Source: Corynebacterium kroppenstedtii
GTDB lineage: Bacteria > Actinomycetota > Actinomycetes > Mycobacteriales > Mycobacteriaceae
Assembly (NCBI RefSeq): GCF_016894245.1
Contig: NZ_CP069792.1
Span: forward strand, 2,046,001 to 2,110,000
Length of the DNA stretch: 64,000 nucleotides
Reading direction: 5' to 3'
Positions 38,264 through 48,107 of this stretch are shown one piece after another (the first letter of the stretch is position 1; every line of letters starts with the position of its first letter). The position numbers and the translations under genes are program-made. The notes beneath the pieces were generated by a model. That model made no database searches, had not been told where the DNA came from, and saw only the letters and a program-made list of their open reading frames with translations.

Positions 38264-39181
38264 TCATATTCTCGTGTTTTCGTGCGTTTCAATCGTGGTG
38301 TCGTCTTTACTTGCCCGTGGTGGCCGCGCAATATCGACAATTAAGCCCGTCAGGCCGACCCCAAAAAGTATGACACTGATCAAAATGGTTAAGGGGCTAC
38401 CTTGTCCCGCCGCAGCGTCGCCAACGAGAACAGTAGCGATCGTACCTGGAGCCGACCCAACTACCGTTGCCAAGGTAAAGGGCAATGCGTTTATCGACGA
38501 CAAAGCACACACATAGTTCAGAACAGAAAATGGGACGGCGGCAATCATGCGGAGAGAACCAACTGCTAGCCAGCCGCGGCGTCGTAAATGGGCATTAACC
38601 CCATCGACAGCAGGGTGGGTGAGGCGTGACTGCACCCAGTCTCGTCCCAGACGGCGAACAATGAGCAGGGATAGTAACGCTGAACATCCGGTCGATATCA
38701 GCGCGACACCTATGCCAATAAGCGGGCCGAAGAGGACGCCACAACTAAGGGTAAAAACTGTCCGGGGTATTGGAAACTGGGTTGCAAGAATATAAACAGC
38801 CGAAAAGACAAAGGGAAACCACCACCCAGCACCCACGGACCAGTCTCTGAAGGTGGTCACTGAGGGGAGTGGAACGACGAATAGGGCGGCTCCCAGCGCA
38901 ACGAGGATGATAACACTCAGCACTTGATTGAGACGTGTCCAACGCAACCAACCGTGACACACATCGCGAATGATGACGCCGATGATATTGAGGAACTGCG
39001 CTAAAGCTCGTGACGTTGTTGTTATGGCATGACGGATCCAGGATCGTCGGCCGGGTGAGTCGGCCTGAGCGCACGTTTGAGTTACTACGTCACGTCGTCG
39101 CATAACGTCGGCAAGCCTACCTTCTGGCTGCTCCGTGGATAAGAAAGGTGACCCCAGATTGTGGCTCACATTATTCACCAC
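38264..39181 (-). CDS. TVP38/TMEM64 (VTT domain) membrane protein
   Basis: The 305-residue product has a hydrophilic N-terminus of about 65 residues, then about six membrane spans of the VTT/DedA-like fold. TQFPIPRTVFTLSCGVLFGP is the conserved re-entrant segment and RMIAAVPFSVLNYVCALS the second. Related proteins act in lipid scrambling or flipping; the substrate here is unknown. The GTG start is uncertain, as an ATG near residue 27 would remove a poorly conserved leader. A TVP38-like gene also stands beside mutA in C. glutamicum as I recall. Confidence 0.86.
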   Translation of the reverse strand: MVNNVSHNLGSPFLSTEQPEGRLADVMRRRDVVTQTCAQADSPGRRSWIRHAITTTSRALAQFLNIIGVIIRDVCHGWLRWTRLNQVLSVIILVALGAALFVVPLPSVTTFRDWSVGAGWWFPFVFSAVYILATQFPIPRTVFTLSCGVLFGPLIGIGVALISTGCSALLSLLIVRRLGRDWVQSRLTHPAVDGVNAHLRRRGWLAVGSLRMIAAVPFSVLNYVCALSSINALPFTLATVVGSAPGTIATVLVGDAAAGQGSPLTILISVILFGVGLTGLIVDIARPPRASKDDTTIETHENTRI

Positions 39182-39452
39182 ACATAGGGGAGACGTACGT
39201 CACATCACGCTAGAATTGACAGATAATTCGCTATCAAACGGGCGGTAGCGACGTGGAGTCGGGAAAATATCAACCAATGGGGACTACCCTGAGAAGGGAG
39301 TGAACGTCGTGCAGGCTCCGCTGTGTTTAACGAAAACACCTGCAAGATAACCATTATGAATGGTGTTGCCACAGCATCGCTGAGCTAGACCACTGCACCG
39401 GTTCACCTAAAGAGATTAACCTACTTTGAACGACCAGGACGGAGGGTCAGTT

Positions 39453-41315
39453 GTGACTGACTCACAGGTTGGCACGGAAGATGCCGCCCTGCAGCACGAA
39501 TGGTATCGGGCAGTTGCGAAAGTTTTTGCTCGAACCCGCAAGCAGGATCCTTCCGACGTTCCGGATGATGTGTGGAAGAAGCTCATCAAGCCGACTTACG
39601 ACGGAATAGATGTCAAACCGCTGTATATGCGGACCGATCAAGGACCAGAACCATCTGCTCCCGGTGAATTCCCATATACACGTGGAGCTAAGCTCCTTGA
39701 GGCTGACAATGCCGGATGGGGAATTCGCGAGGTTTTTGGACCTGCCGTCGAAGTTAATGCAACTGCCGGCGGACAGAGCGCGAAAGACATTAACAAGCGA
39801 ATCCTCCACGCACTGAATGTCGGGACCACAGTTATTGAGCTCAAGGGAATTCAACCCACGGATATCTCAGGAGTCCTCAATGACGTCTATCTTGATCTTG
39901 CCCCGATTGCGCTTGCTACCCCCTCTGAAGAATTAGGGGACGCTTTTCTCGATTTCCTTGAGGCCAATGGCGACGACAAGACGACTGCTGACCTCGGCGC
40001 TTCACCGCTGACGTCAGGCTTCGATTCATCGCAAAGTGTTGATCTCGACACAGCCATTGCATGGGCAAAGAAAGCATCTCAACTTCCCGGGGCAGTTCAC
40101 GCCATCACTGTCAACGGTGTTTCGTTAAGCAACCAAGGTGCTACAGACTCCCAAGAAATTGGGCTGGTCCTGGCGGCAACGCTTGAGTATTTGCGGAAGC
40201 TTACCGAAGCAGGTCTATCTGTCGATGACGCAGTCGATCAGATTTCGATTCGTCTCGCCGCGACCGACGACTTCTTCTCGACGATCTGTAAATTCCGTGC
40301 GCTCCGGTCGCTTCTGGCACGCGTGTGGGAAGTGTTGGGGATTGTGGAGCATCCTTTGCCCGCGATCCATGCGGAAACAGCACCAGTGATGTTCGCTCAG
40401 CGCGACCCCTACACGAATATTCTCCGGTGCACGATTGCTTCATTTGCGGCAGGCGTCGGTGGGGCCACGAGCGTACTGGTTCATCCCTTCGACTATGCAA
40501 TCAAGAATGGGTTGCCGGGAGCTCGACGTAGCTTCGCTCATCGCATTGCGCGAAATATCAACCTTCTCCTTTTGGAAGAGTCTCACTTGGGATTTGTTGC
40601 TGATCCCGCTGGTGGCTCGTACTACGCTGAGTTCTTCACCGACCAGCTCGAGGAGAAGTCATGGGGAGTCTTAACAGACGTCGAATCTAAGAATGGCTTC
40701 ATCGCTGAAACCGATAACGGCGATATTCAACGACTCCTCGACGAATCGTATGAAAAACGGCGCGACGATATTGCTCATCGCCGTACCAAGGTGACAGCGA
40801 TCAACGAATTCCCGAACCTTGCAGAAAAGCCTTTGGCGGCCGATCTGCGCATCGAGCCGACGGGCGTTCGGCGTTGGGGAGCAGATTTTGAGGCGCTGAG
40901 GAACAGGTCGGACGCGTTCTTCGAGAAGGAAGAGAAGCGGCCTGTCATAAAATTGGCGCCTCTCGGCCCCCTGGCCAAGCACAATATTCGCACTGGTTTC
41001 ACCACGAACCTCCTGGCCTCTGGTGGTATCCAGGCGGATAACCCAGGACAAGTCACCCCGGACGACGAGAACTTCGCAACTCAATTCAAAGACGCCCCCA
41101 TCGTGGTCGTCTGCGGTACGGATGCGGAATATGCAGAGAATGCTGGTTCCGCTATCGATGCCCTGCGAGCTGCAGGAGTGAAGAAGGTTCTCCTGGCGGG
41201 CGCTCCGAAGGCCGTTGAGAATCTCGATGATTCTTCAAAGCCTGATGACTACCTGAACATGAAGATTGATGCAGTCTCGACGTTGTCGGGCCTGCTCGAT
41301 GAGCTCGGCGCATAA
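39453..41315 (+). CDS. mutA: Methylmalonyl-CoA mutase small (beta) subunit
   Basis: MutA is the non-catalytic partner of MutB, which interconverts methylmalonyl-CoA and succinyl-CoA. The 620-residue product follows the mutase barrel, with [20 protein letters not shown] near the start, [14 protein letters not shown] and [19 protein letters not shown]. Its degenerate C-terminal domain lacks the DxHxxG cobalamin motif, as usual for small subunits. GTG 39453 has GGAGGG 8 bases upstream; a TTG at 39426 is possible. The 270 bases upstream hold hairpins such as ACCATT-ATG-AATGGT but no B12 box that I can see. mutB starts 15 bases downstream. Confidence 0.95.
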   Translation: MTDSQVGTEDAALQHEWYRAVAKVFARTRKQDPSDVPDDVWKKLIKPTYDGIDVKPLYMRTDQGPEPSAPGEFPYTRGAKLLEADNAGWGIREVFGPAVEVNATAGGQSAKDINKRILHALNVGTTVIELKGIQPTDISGVLNDVYLDLAPIALATPSEELGDAFLDFLEANGDDKTTADLGASPLTSGFDSSQSVDLDTAIAWAKKASQLPGAVHAITVNGVSLSNQGATDSQEIGLVLAATLEYLRKLTEAGLSVDDAVDQISIRLAATDDFFSTICKFRALRSLLARVWEVLGIVEHPLPAIHAETAPVMFAQRDPYTNILRCTIASFAAGVGGATSVLVHPFDYAIKNGLPGARRSFAHRIARNINLLLLEESHLGFVADPAGGSYYAEFFTDQLEEKSWGVLTDVESKNGFIAETDNGDIQRLLDESYEKRRDDIAHRRTKVTAINEFPNLAEKPLAADLRIEPTGVRRWGADFEALRNRSDAFFEKEEKRPVIKLAPLGPLAKHNIRTGFTTNLLASGGIQADNPGQVTPDDENFATQFKDAPIVVVCGTDAEYAENAGSAIDALRAAGVKKVLLAGAPKAVENLDDSSKPDDYLNMKIDAVSTLSGLLDELGA

Positions 41316-41329
41316 TCGCTGTTAGGACT

Positions 41330-43591
41330 GTGACAACAATGAGCACAAGTATTCCGAATTTTGCCGATGTTTCGCGAGCTACAGAGAAGGCAGCGACGAC
41401 ATCAGCTGAAGAAGATAAGGGGACGTGGACAGTACCCGAGGGTTTCGACGTCAAACGCGTCTACAACGGCGAAGATAGGAACCATGTCCTCACGGCAGGG
41501 CATCCCCTCGATTCGTATCCCGGCATCAAACCATTCATGCGGGGTCCGTATCCGACGATGTACACGAACCGTCCGTGGACGATTCGCCAGTACGCTGGTT
41601 TCTCGACCGCTGCAGAGTCGAACGCGTTCTACCGTCGCAACCTGGCTGCAGGCCAGAAGGGTTTGTCGGTGGCCTTCGACCTGCCGACTCACCGCGGTTA
41701 TGACTCAGACAATCCGCGTGTTCAGGGCGACGTCGGTATGGCTGGTGTAGCCATCGACTCCATCCTGGATATGAAGGAGCTGTTCGAGGGAATTGACCTC
41801 GGTAGCGTGTCGGTCTCAATGACGATGAACGGTGCTGTTCTGCCGATTTTGGCCCTGTACATCATCGTCGCCGAGGAGCAGGGTGTTCCTCCGGAGAAGC
41901 TAGCCGGAACGATTCAGAATGACATTCTGAAGGAGTTCATGGTCCGTAATACTTATATTTATCCTCCGCAGCCGTCGATGAGGATTATTTCGGAGATCTT
42001 CGAATACACCTCTAACAAGATGCCGCGGTGGAACTCCATTTCGATTTCCGGATATCACATTCAGGAAGCTGGAGCTACGGCTGACCTCGAACTGGCTTAC
42101 ACCCTGGCGGATGGACTTGAGTACATTCGCGCTGGCCTGAATGCTGGCCTTAACATCGACGCTTTCGCACCTCGCCTCTCGTTCTTCTGGGGCATTTCGA
42201 TGAATACCTTCATGGAAATTGCGAAGCTCCGTGCTGGCCGTATTTTATGGAGCGAAATCGTCAGTAAATTCAACCCTGAGAACCCGAAGTCACGCGCTCT
42301 GCGTACACACTCCCAGACATCGGGGTGGTCGCTTACCGCTCAGGATGTGTATAACAACGTGGGGCGTACCTGCATCGAGGCTATGGCGGCAACGCAGGGA
42401 CACACGCAGTCACTGCACACGAACGCTCTGGACGAGGCTCTCGCGCTCCCGACAGATTTCTCGGCTCGTATTGCCCGTAACACCCAGCTGATTTTGCAGC
42501 AAGAGTCCAATACGGTGCGTCCGGTCGACCCGTGGGCTGGCTCCTACTACGTCGAATGGCTGACCAACCGGTTGGTCGAGGAAGCTCGCGAGCACATTCG
42601 CGAAGTGGAAGAAGCCGGCGGTATGGCGAAGGCCACCGAGCAAGGCATTCCGAAGCTGCGTATCGAAGAGGCTGCAGCACGTACGCAGGCTCGTATCGAC
42701 TCTGGCCGTCAGGCTCTCATCGGTGTCAATAAATATGTGGGCGTCGAAGATGAAGCCATCGAAGTCCTGAAGGTTGAAAATAGCCGTGTTCGTCAGGAAC
42801 AGCATGACAAGCTACAGAAACTTCGTGCTGAACGTGATCAAGGCGCTGTCGACCAAGCTCTGAATGCTTTAACCGGAGCTGCAGGCATGGACGGATCTCA
42901 CGGTAATCTTGAGCACAATCTTCTGAAACTTGCTGTCGATGCTGCCCGCGTTGGTGCCACCGTCGGGGAGATGTCTGATGCTCTCGAAAAAGTATTCGGC
43001 CGTCACCAGGCAGAGATCCACACGCTCTCGGGTGTGTATAAAGACGAGGTAGGTAAGGACCGTTCCGTGGGTAATGTCGCTAAAGCCACCGCTATGGCGG
43101 ATGCATTTGCCGAGGAAGAAGGTCGTCGGCCACGTATCTTCATTGCGAAGATCGGACAGGATGGTCACGACCGTGGGCAGAAAGTCGTGGCGTCCGCCTA
43201 TGCTGACTTAGGTATGGACGTTGACGTCGGACCTCTATTCCAAACTCCTGCCGAAGCTGCTCGGTCTGCTGTTGATTCCGACGTGCACGTCGTCGGGGTA
43301 TCGTCGCTGGCAGCTAGCCACTTAACAATTGTCCCGGAGCTCCGCGAGGAATTGAAGAAGCTGGGCCGCGAAGACATCATGATCATCGTGGGTGGCGTTA
43401 TTCCTCCAGGAGATTTCCAAGAACTGTACGACGACGGTGCCGCCGCTATTTACCCACCGGGCACTGTTATCGCAGATTCGGTGATCGACATGTTGACTAA
43501 GCTATCAGCACACATGGGAATTGAGCTTCATGTCGACGATGACGAAAAATCGGACGACTCTGATGAAGCTGAGGACAAGGCAGAGGCCTAA
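41330..43591 (+). CDS. mutB: Methylmalonyl-CoA mutase large (alpha) subunit, B12-dependent
   Basis: This is the catalytic subunit of adenosylcobalamin-dependent methylmalonyl-CoA mutase, used for propionate metabolism or for making methylmalonyl-CoA. The 753-residue product has the substrate-barrel segments [30 protein letters not shown] and [14 protein letters not shown]. Its C-terminal cobalamin domain has GQDGHDRGQ (the DxHxxG base-off motif) near residue 615, followed by GVSSLAASH and GGVIPPGD. The GTG at 41330 is used; an ATG three codons later is equally possible. An acidic tail ends the protein. It forms an operon with mutA. Confidence 0.97.
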   Translation: MTTMSTSIPNFADVSRATEKAATTSAEEDKGTWTVPEGFDVKRVYNGEDRNHVLTAGHPLDSYPGIKPFMRGPYPTMYTNRPWTIRQYAGFSTAAESNAFYRRNLAAGQKGLSVAFDLPTHRGYDSDNPRVQGDVGMAGVAIDSILDMKELFEGIDLGSVSVSMTMNGAVLPILALYIIVAEEQGVPPEKLAGTIQNDILKEFMVRNTYIYPPQPSMRIISEIFEYTSNKMPRWNSISISGYHIQEAGATADLELAYTLADGLEYIRAGLNAGLNIDAFAPRLSFFWGISMNTFMEIAKLRAGRILWSEIVSKFNPENPKSRALRTHSQTSGWSLTAQDVYNNVGRTCIEAMAATQGHTQSLHTNALDEALALPTDFSARIARNTQLILQQESNTVRPVDPWAGSYYVEWLTNRLVEEAREHIREVEEAGGMAKATEQGIPKLRIEEAAARTQARIDSGRQALIGVNKYVGVEDEAIEVLKVENSRVRQEQHDKLQKLRAERDQGAVDQALNALTGAAGMDGSHGNLEHNLLKLAVDAARVGATVGEMSDALEKVFGRHQAEIHTLSGVYKDEVGKDRSVGNVAKATAMADAFAEEEGRRPRIFIAKIGQDGHDRGQKVVASAYADLGMDVDVGPLFQTPAEAARSAVDSDVHVVGVSSLAASHLTIVPELREELKKLGREDIMIIVGGVIPPGDFQELYDDGAAAIYPPGTVIADSVIDMLTKLSAHMGIELHVDDDEKSDDSDEAEDKAEA

Positions 43592-43921
43592 GGCATAACG
43601 CTAGGGAATAGCGGCACAACATTCACGATTACCGAGAGTTTTGCGTCTGACTTAACGAGTGTTCGGTGGTGAGCGGAATGATAAAGAATCATTATTCTTC
43701 CCGTTTGTGTCGAGATTCCTTAGCTGCATGATGAGCGCTCTTTTCCCGGCCAATTGGGGTGGGGAAGAGGGCGCTTTGTCCTCATGGTGACCATTATGTA
43801 GAGAGTAACGTCGAGCATCTCGCGGTCCGCCGAGTTTTCAAACAAAGACATAATTAATTACATGATTTACTTATAAAATTACTTTTTATGACGAGCTCTT
43901 CGTAGAAAGGCGGAGATATCA
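43592..43921. promoter_or_regulatory. mutB-meaB intergenic region
   Basis: These 330 bases contain a terminator-like hairpin after mutB (43734-43775), listed separately. An inverted repeat around AAGAATCATTATTCTT (43684-43699) is also present. A very AT-rich stretch follows at about 43850-43890 (ACATAATTAATTACATG and neighbours) and is a likely promoter for meaB. No gene was seen. Confidence 0.5.
43734..43783 (+). terminator. Terminator candidate after mutAB
   Basis: AGCGCTCTTTTCCC (43734-43747) pairs with GGGGAAGAGGGCGCT (43761-43775) with few mismatches, across a 13-base loop. A modest T-containing TTGTCC tail follows. It would separate mutAB from meaB. Confidence 0.6.
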
Positions 43922-45064
43922 ATGTCTTCCGATAGCCAAGCGCGGGGAGATGAATTTCTCGAGTCAACCCTCGGGTCTTTAACGACGACCGCAGGGACTG
44001 AAGTTCCAGGAAAGTCAGCGGTTGCTCCGGAAGCGGTTAAGCGAGCCCGCCACCGCATCGACGTGGACGCTTTGTTCACCTCTGTACGCAATAATGAGCG
44101 CACCCAACTTGCTCGGGCTATCACTTTGCTTGAGTCATCTGCGCCGGCGCATCATGTGTTAGCCCAAGAACTATTGGTGAAGTTGCTTCCTTTCTCTGGA
44201 AAGGCATTGCGGGTAGGTATTACGGGCGTCCCTGGCGTCGGTAAATCTACGTTCATTGAGCGCCTTGGGTTGTACCTCGTGGAAAACGGCCACAAAGTCG
44301 CGGTGCTCGCTATTGATCCTTCGTCTACCCGTTCACGAGGGTCAATTTTGGGGGATAAGACACGAATGACGAAGCTATCGCAGAGCGAGAACGCGTATAT
44401 TCGACCATCACCGAGCGCCGGAACACTTGGTGGTGTAGCTAAAGCGACCCGCGAAACGATGATTGTCATGGAAGCCGCAGGTTACGACGTTATCCTCGTC
44501 GAGACTGTCGGTGTAGGGCAGTCGGAAGTTGCTGTTAGCGAGATGGTCGACTGCTTCACCTTCCTGGCATTAGCAGGCGCTGGGGACCAGCTGCAGGGCA
44601 TCAAAAAAGGCATTCTTGAGCTTGCCGACCTTGTCGCTATCAACAAGGCAGATGGGGATAACGTTCGCCGAGCAAAGAGAGCTGCGCGGGAACTGGGTGC
44701 GGCGATGCGGATGGTTCGACCAGCAAATGCATCGTGGAAACCGCCGACAATGACGATGTCTGCTGCTGAAGGCAACGGCGTTGAGGAGTTCTGGAAAGTA
44801 GTTGAAGAGCACCATGATCAAATGGTGGCCGAGGGCCGATTTGATGAGCAACGTAAAAATCAGCAAATTGGCTGGACATGGCAAATGGTCCATGAAACTC
44901 TACTAACCCGGTTAAACACATCTGAGGCAGTAAAAAAGGAAAAGAAGCTGATTGAAAAGCAGCTTCGCGCCGGCCAGGTGACACCGACGATTGCGGCAGA
45001 ACGCATCCTCAAGGCTTTTGATACCGGAGAGACGACTGGTGGCCAGCTGAGTAAACACGAGTAG
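43922..45064 (+). CDS. meaB: MeaB, methylmalonyl-CoA mutase-associated G3E GTPase
   Basis: MeaB (formerly ArgK) gates cofactor loading and protects methylmalonyl-CoA mutase. The 380-residue product has Walker A GVPGVGKST near residue 102, AIDPSSTRSRGSILGDKTRM and SPSAGTLGGVAKATRE. VETVGVGQSEVAV is switch II-like, and the base-recognition NKAD completes the G3E pattern. A helical dimerisation tail ends the protein. GGAG lies 7 bases before the ATG. Although beside mutAB, it is separated by 330 bases and a terminator-like hairpin, so it is probably expressed from its own promoter. Confidence 0.95.
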   Translation: MSSDSQARGDEFLESTLGSLTTTAGTEVPGKSAVAPEAVKRARHRIDVDALFTSVRNNERTQLARAITLLESSAPAHHVLAQELLVKLLPFSGKALRVGITGVPGVGKSTFIERLGLYLVENGHKVAVLAIDPSSTRSRGSILGDKTRMTKLSQSENAYIRPSPSAGTLGGVAKATRETMIVMEAAGYDVILVETVGVGQSEVAVSEMVDCFTFLALAGAGDQLQGIKKGILELADLVAINKADGDNVRRAKRAARELGAAMRMVRPANASWKPPTMTMSAAEGNGVEEFWKVVEEHHDQMVAEGRFDEQRKNQQIGWTWQMVHETLLTRLNTSEAVKKEKKLIEKQLRAGQVTPTIAAERILKAFDTGETTGGQLSKHE

Positions 45065-45089
45065 CCAAGATAGTGCTACTTGTATGGCA

Positions 45090-45134
45090 AAACCCGGGTC
45101 CTGATCAATGTTCAATCGGAACCCGGGTTTATTC
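45090..45134. terminator. Intrinsic terminator after meaB
   Basis: AAACCCGGGT (45090-45099) and ACCCGGGTTT (45121-45130) form a perfect 10-base-pair stem, with TTTATT at its 3' edge on the plus strand. A-rich flanks on the other side mean that it could also stop the leftward tRNA-Leu transcript. Confidence 0.8.
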
Positions 45135-45136
45135 TG

Positions 45137-45222
45137 TGTCCGGAGGGGGACTTGAACCCCCACGCCCGTTAATAGGGCACTAGCACCTCAAGCTAGCGCG
45201 TCTGCCATTCCGCCACCCGGAC
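45137..45222 (-). tRNA. tRNA-Leu (anticodon GAG)
   Basis: Read on the minus strand, the 86-base sequence begins GTCCGGG and ends TCCGGAC plus discriminator A, which pair as the acceptor stem. The anticodon arm CTAGC-TTGAGGT-GCTAG gives GAG. A long variable arm (class II) and the T-arm with GGTTCAAGTC follow. No CCA is encoded. It reads CUC and CUU leucine codons. Confidence 0.95.
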
Positions 45223-45526
45223 AGGGTAAAAAGTCAGCAATTAGCTGAGCACGAGGCAATACTCTAGTTGTCTCAAAGTCTGTGCACAAATCTGCTGGTC
45301 ACAAATCGTGACACACGTCTTGAAGGGCCCACGCAATTCCGGATGCGTGGCAATGGGGATTTCTTTTTCCCCTGCGTATCGGGGCTAATTCGATAACTGG
45401 TCATCACCGACTGACGCTAGGCAAGGACGTCTTAGTGCGCTACTATTAGGCCAGATTCGCACCGCACCCTGGGGGACAGGCACGCGGAGCGCAATGGGGG
45501 ATTAATTTTTGGGGGATCTATCTACG
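45223..45526. other. Intergenic region between tRNA-Leu and the lipoprotein gene
   Basis: These 304 bases contain a hairpin CCACGCA/TGCGTGG (45329-45350) directly followed by GGGGA-TTTCTTT-TTCCCC. Further on there are several G-rich tracts (CTGGGGGACAGG, ATGGGGGATT, TTGGGGGATC) just before the lipoprotein gene. No gene and no attachment-site duplication of the tRNA end was seen. Confidence 0.4.
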
Positions 45527-46273
45527 ATGACATGTTCGTCGCTCAATCCAAGTCCTAATAGATACCGTGTGCCCACGGTATCGCTATCGGCCCATCACCA
45601 GCGTAAGAAAGGCCTCCTCGAGTTTACTTGTATCGCTATGGCCGTATGGATGCTAGCGGGGTGTCACACAACCACTGACAAGAGCAGTGAAATAAATTCG
45701 GGCCTTTCCGAAACGACGTTGAGCAGTTCTGTAATGACGCATCCTCCCATTTCTTCACAATCACCTGTAGAGAAATATGACTCAAAGAAGAACAATGATG
45801 AGGTCCCATTGTGGGAGCGCCCGGAAATATTGGCTAAATATCCGGTGAAAGCAAAGAAGAACCCCGATGGATCCTATGACTACTCAGACCCACGTTTTGA
45901 GAACGCCGACCTCTGCGAAGATGCTCCGCCAGGGTATTGGGAGAGTAGGGGATTCATAAAGAAATCATCCGAAAAAGATGAATTTTTGCATTTTAATGAC
46001 TGCCTTTTGAGAGAGAAGAATGAAACGCAGCCACTATTGATGGATTTCGGCACCGACAAACGAAGTAGAGAAGAAGTCCCAGGTAAAAGGGTTGAGAACG
46101 AGAATCCTGCAACCTTTACACGTTGGGGAAGCATAGTAGGAGATCCTCATTGCGTGGTCTACACCGAAACTCAACTCGGACGCGTCGCGGTTCAAGCTAT
46201 AGATGAGTCACGGACTTTGAACGAAGCAGAATTATGCGATTTAGTTAAAACACTGAATGAGAGGTTAACTTAA
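45527..46273 (+). CDS. Putative lipoprotein, DUF3558-like
   Basis: The product (about 248 residues) has a basic n-region, a hydrophobic stretch and the lipobox MLAGC, so it should be a membrane-anchored lipoprotein. The mature part carries cysteines in ADLCEDAPPGYWE, HFNDCLL, DPHCVVYTE and AELCDLV. Spacing and the final Leu-rich helix resemble the DUF3558 family, which is often found beside ESX-type substrates. The start is uncertain: ATG 45527 follows GGGGGATC by about a dozen bases, and a TTG at 45509 is also in frame. Base composition and codon choice look more AT-rich than the neighbourhood. The next gene begins one base after its stop. Confidence 0.7.
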   Translation: MTCSSLNPSPNRYRVPTVSLSAHHQRKKGLLEFTCIAMAVWMLAGCHTTTDKSSEINSGLSETTLSSSVMTHPPISSQSPVEKYDSKKNNDEVPLWERPEILAKYPVKAKKNPDGSYDYSDPRFENADLCEDAPPGYWESRGFIKKSSEKDEFLHFNDCLLREKNETQPLLMDFGTDKRSREEVPGKRVENENPATFTRWGSIVGDPHCVVYTETQLGRVAVQAIDESRTLNEAELCDLVKTLNERLT

Positions 46274-46274
46274 A

Positions 46275-48068
46275 GTGGCCATTTCGATTGATACTTGTTC
46301 CCTAGATAGGGCTCTAGAATTCCTAGAGAATGGAAATGATATCTCTGGGGGCAAATATATTCTATATTCCAAAAAATTATCTGGGGACTACACTGGTGAG
46401 CCTGGGTTGCGAATGTTGGGGGAGCAACATTGTCAGGTAATTGACGGTGAAACCGGCAGCGCGATGCAGACTTTGCGGCAGCTCCGGCATCTCATCCGCT
46501 GGTTGGCTGAAGGCACGAAGGAAATGCGGGGTGCGTTTGTTGGCCAAGACGATGCCTCAGCGGCCATACTCTGCGGGCTGAAGTCGATACAGGACACAGA
46601 GTTCACCTTCCCGACACGTCCAGATGGAGCATTTAGCCCCTTTGATTTCACTGACCCCACTCACGGTGGCACCGATGACCCGGCGGCCCTCGTGGCCATG
46701 CTTGATGCCGGGAACGATAGCGACATTTATGCTCTTGCCGACTATTGGCGCAGCCTGTCCAGTTCTTTAAACAAGACTGTCGACGCCCTCGCACGAGCCC
46801 GCACTCAATTGGAAGAAAATGCCGGAGAAGCAATTAACGCCGCAGCCGCCTGCTGCGGCCAGGTGATGGCCACGGCTCAAACTTTCGCCGATAACGCCAC
46901 CGCCATGCACGCTTCCGTCTCCCAACTGCCCCACATCCGGCAGACTGCCCGCACGCAGATTGCCGCCATCGAAGCCGAGCACGCCGCAGCGGTCGCCGCA
47001 GCCACCAACCCCGCCGGAGTACAGGCAGCCGGAGAAGCAGCACGGGCAGCCACTCGTGAATTCATGACCGGCCCTTATCAAGCCATGCTCACTGCGGCGG
47101 TGCCACCACTACGCAACCTCACCGAACGACCCAACGTCGGGCAGGGTGGAGGACACCTCACTGCACATGCACCAACAGCCATACACAGCAGCACAGCCGG
47201 TGTTTCCCCGACTAGCGTCATGAGCGCCACCCACGGCACACCAGCCGTCGGAACAGCCGGGACATCCGTCGGAGGAACAACGACCAGCACAGGTGGAGGA
47301 CCAGCAGGCGGAGGGGTAGTTGGCAACACCACCACACCACCGACCCCGGCAAATACAGTCCCCGCCGCGGTTCCTTCTCAATTCCGGCCATCTAAGGGAA
47401 CGAACAGTTTTTCTCCTTCACACACCAATCCCGGAGCATCCGCACATACACACATCCCCATGCCGTATGGGCCGCCGACAACTATTGCGGTCAATCAGTC
47501 GCCACGTACCTCCGCACCTCACACTCCACGGACCTCGTATAATAATGGCCCCAACAACGCCCCAAAAACACCCGGGTCCCACGATCCGTGGAACCGGAGA
47601 AACGTCGGCGACTACTACAAGCCGGGCACAACAACATCTCATCCCGGTGGACGCCTTTCGAGTCCTTCCAACGAACCTCGGACCCGCAGCGTCATAGTGC
47701 ACCCTGGTCCTCATGACCACAGCCCAGTGCATGGCAACGACCGCAATAGGTTTTCACACAGTGACATGACGGACCGTGGAAATTCATACAACGATCGAAA
47801 TTACGGTCACAACGAACACTCAACGGGACAAAGTAACTTTCCACATCCCACCGGGCACGACGGTTCACGCCCAACCACGGGCAGGACGGGCATCGCGCCC
47901 ATGGGCGGCTACGGCAACTCATCTAAAAAACAAAAACAAGAGCCAGAAGGGAAATACAAGCCCATCACCAGCGAATTCGAGGCCGACTACAACCTGCGGC
48001 AACTCCGGGGAGATATTGGTCTCACCACGCCACACGTGATCGGCGCACAACTGCGGGAAAACAAGTGA
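46275..48068 (+). CDS. PPE/WXG100-like putative secreted protein
   Basis: The 597-residue product has two helical hairpin-like N-terminal regions. The second, with ADYWRSLSSSLNKTVDALAR and an Ala-rich continuation to about residue 270, resembles ESX-type WXG/PPE substrates. A Pro/Gly/Thr/His/Asn-rich disordered region (about 285-555) follows. The C-terminal motif EFEADYNLRQLRGD ... HVIGA recalls the E-x-x-x-NLRxLLG ... VIGA ending of corynebacterial and rhodococcal PPE-like proteins. There is no signal peptide. GTG 46275 has GAGAGG upstream and follows the lipoprotein stop by one base, so the pair is an operon. Function unknown. Confidence 0.7.
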   Translation: MAISIDTCSLDRALEFLENGNDISGGKYILYSKKLSGDYTGEPGLRMLGEQHCQVIDGETGSAMQTLRQLRHLIRWLAEGTKEMRGAFVGQDDASAAILCGLKSIQDTEFTFPTRPDGAFSPFDFTDPTHGGTDDPAALVAMLDAGNDSDIYALADYWRSLSSSLNKTVDALARARTQLEENAGEAINAAAACCGQVMATAQTFADNATAMHASVSQLPHIRQTARTQIAAIEAEHAAAVAAATNPAGVQAAGEAARAATREFMTGPYQAMLTAAVPPLRNLTERPNVGQGGGHLTAHAPTAIHSSTAGVSPTSVMSATHGTPAVGTAGTSVGGTTTSTGGGPAGGGVVGNTTTPPTPANTVPAAVPSQFRPSKGTNSFSPSHTNPGASAHTHIPMPYGPPTTIAVNQSPRTSAPHTPRTSYNNGPNNAPKTPGSHDPWNRRNVGDYYKPGTTTSHPGGRLSSPSNEPRTRSVIVHPGPHDHSPVHGNDRNRFSHSDMTDRGNSYNDRNYGHNEHSTGQSNFPHPTGHDGSRPTTGRTGIAPMGGYGNSSKKQKQEPEGKYKPITSEFEADYNLRQLRGDIGLTTPHVIGAQLRENK

Positions 48069-48107
48069 ACCGCTGCATCGGAACAGATATCCGGGCATAC
48101 TGGGGTC

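Noticed and set aside
39182..39452. Possible cobalamin riboswitch upstream of mutA
   Set aside because: Hairpins are present (for example ACCATT-ATG-AATGGT), but the conserved B12-box sequence was not seen.
43670..43700. Fur/Zur-like box around GATAAAGAATCATTATTC
   Set aside because: Only part of the dyad is symmetric, and it lies far from the meaB promoter zone. It is not enough to name a regulator.
45137..45526. Possible integration site at tRNA-Leu
   Set aside because: No integrase gene and no repeat of the tRNA 3' end was found nearby, so an attachment site cannot be supported despite the accessory-looking genes.
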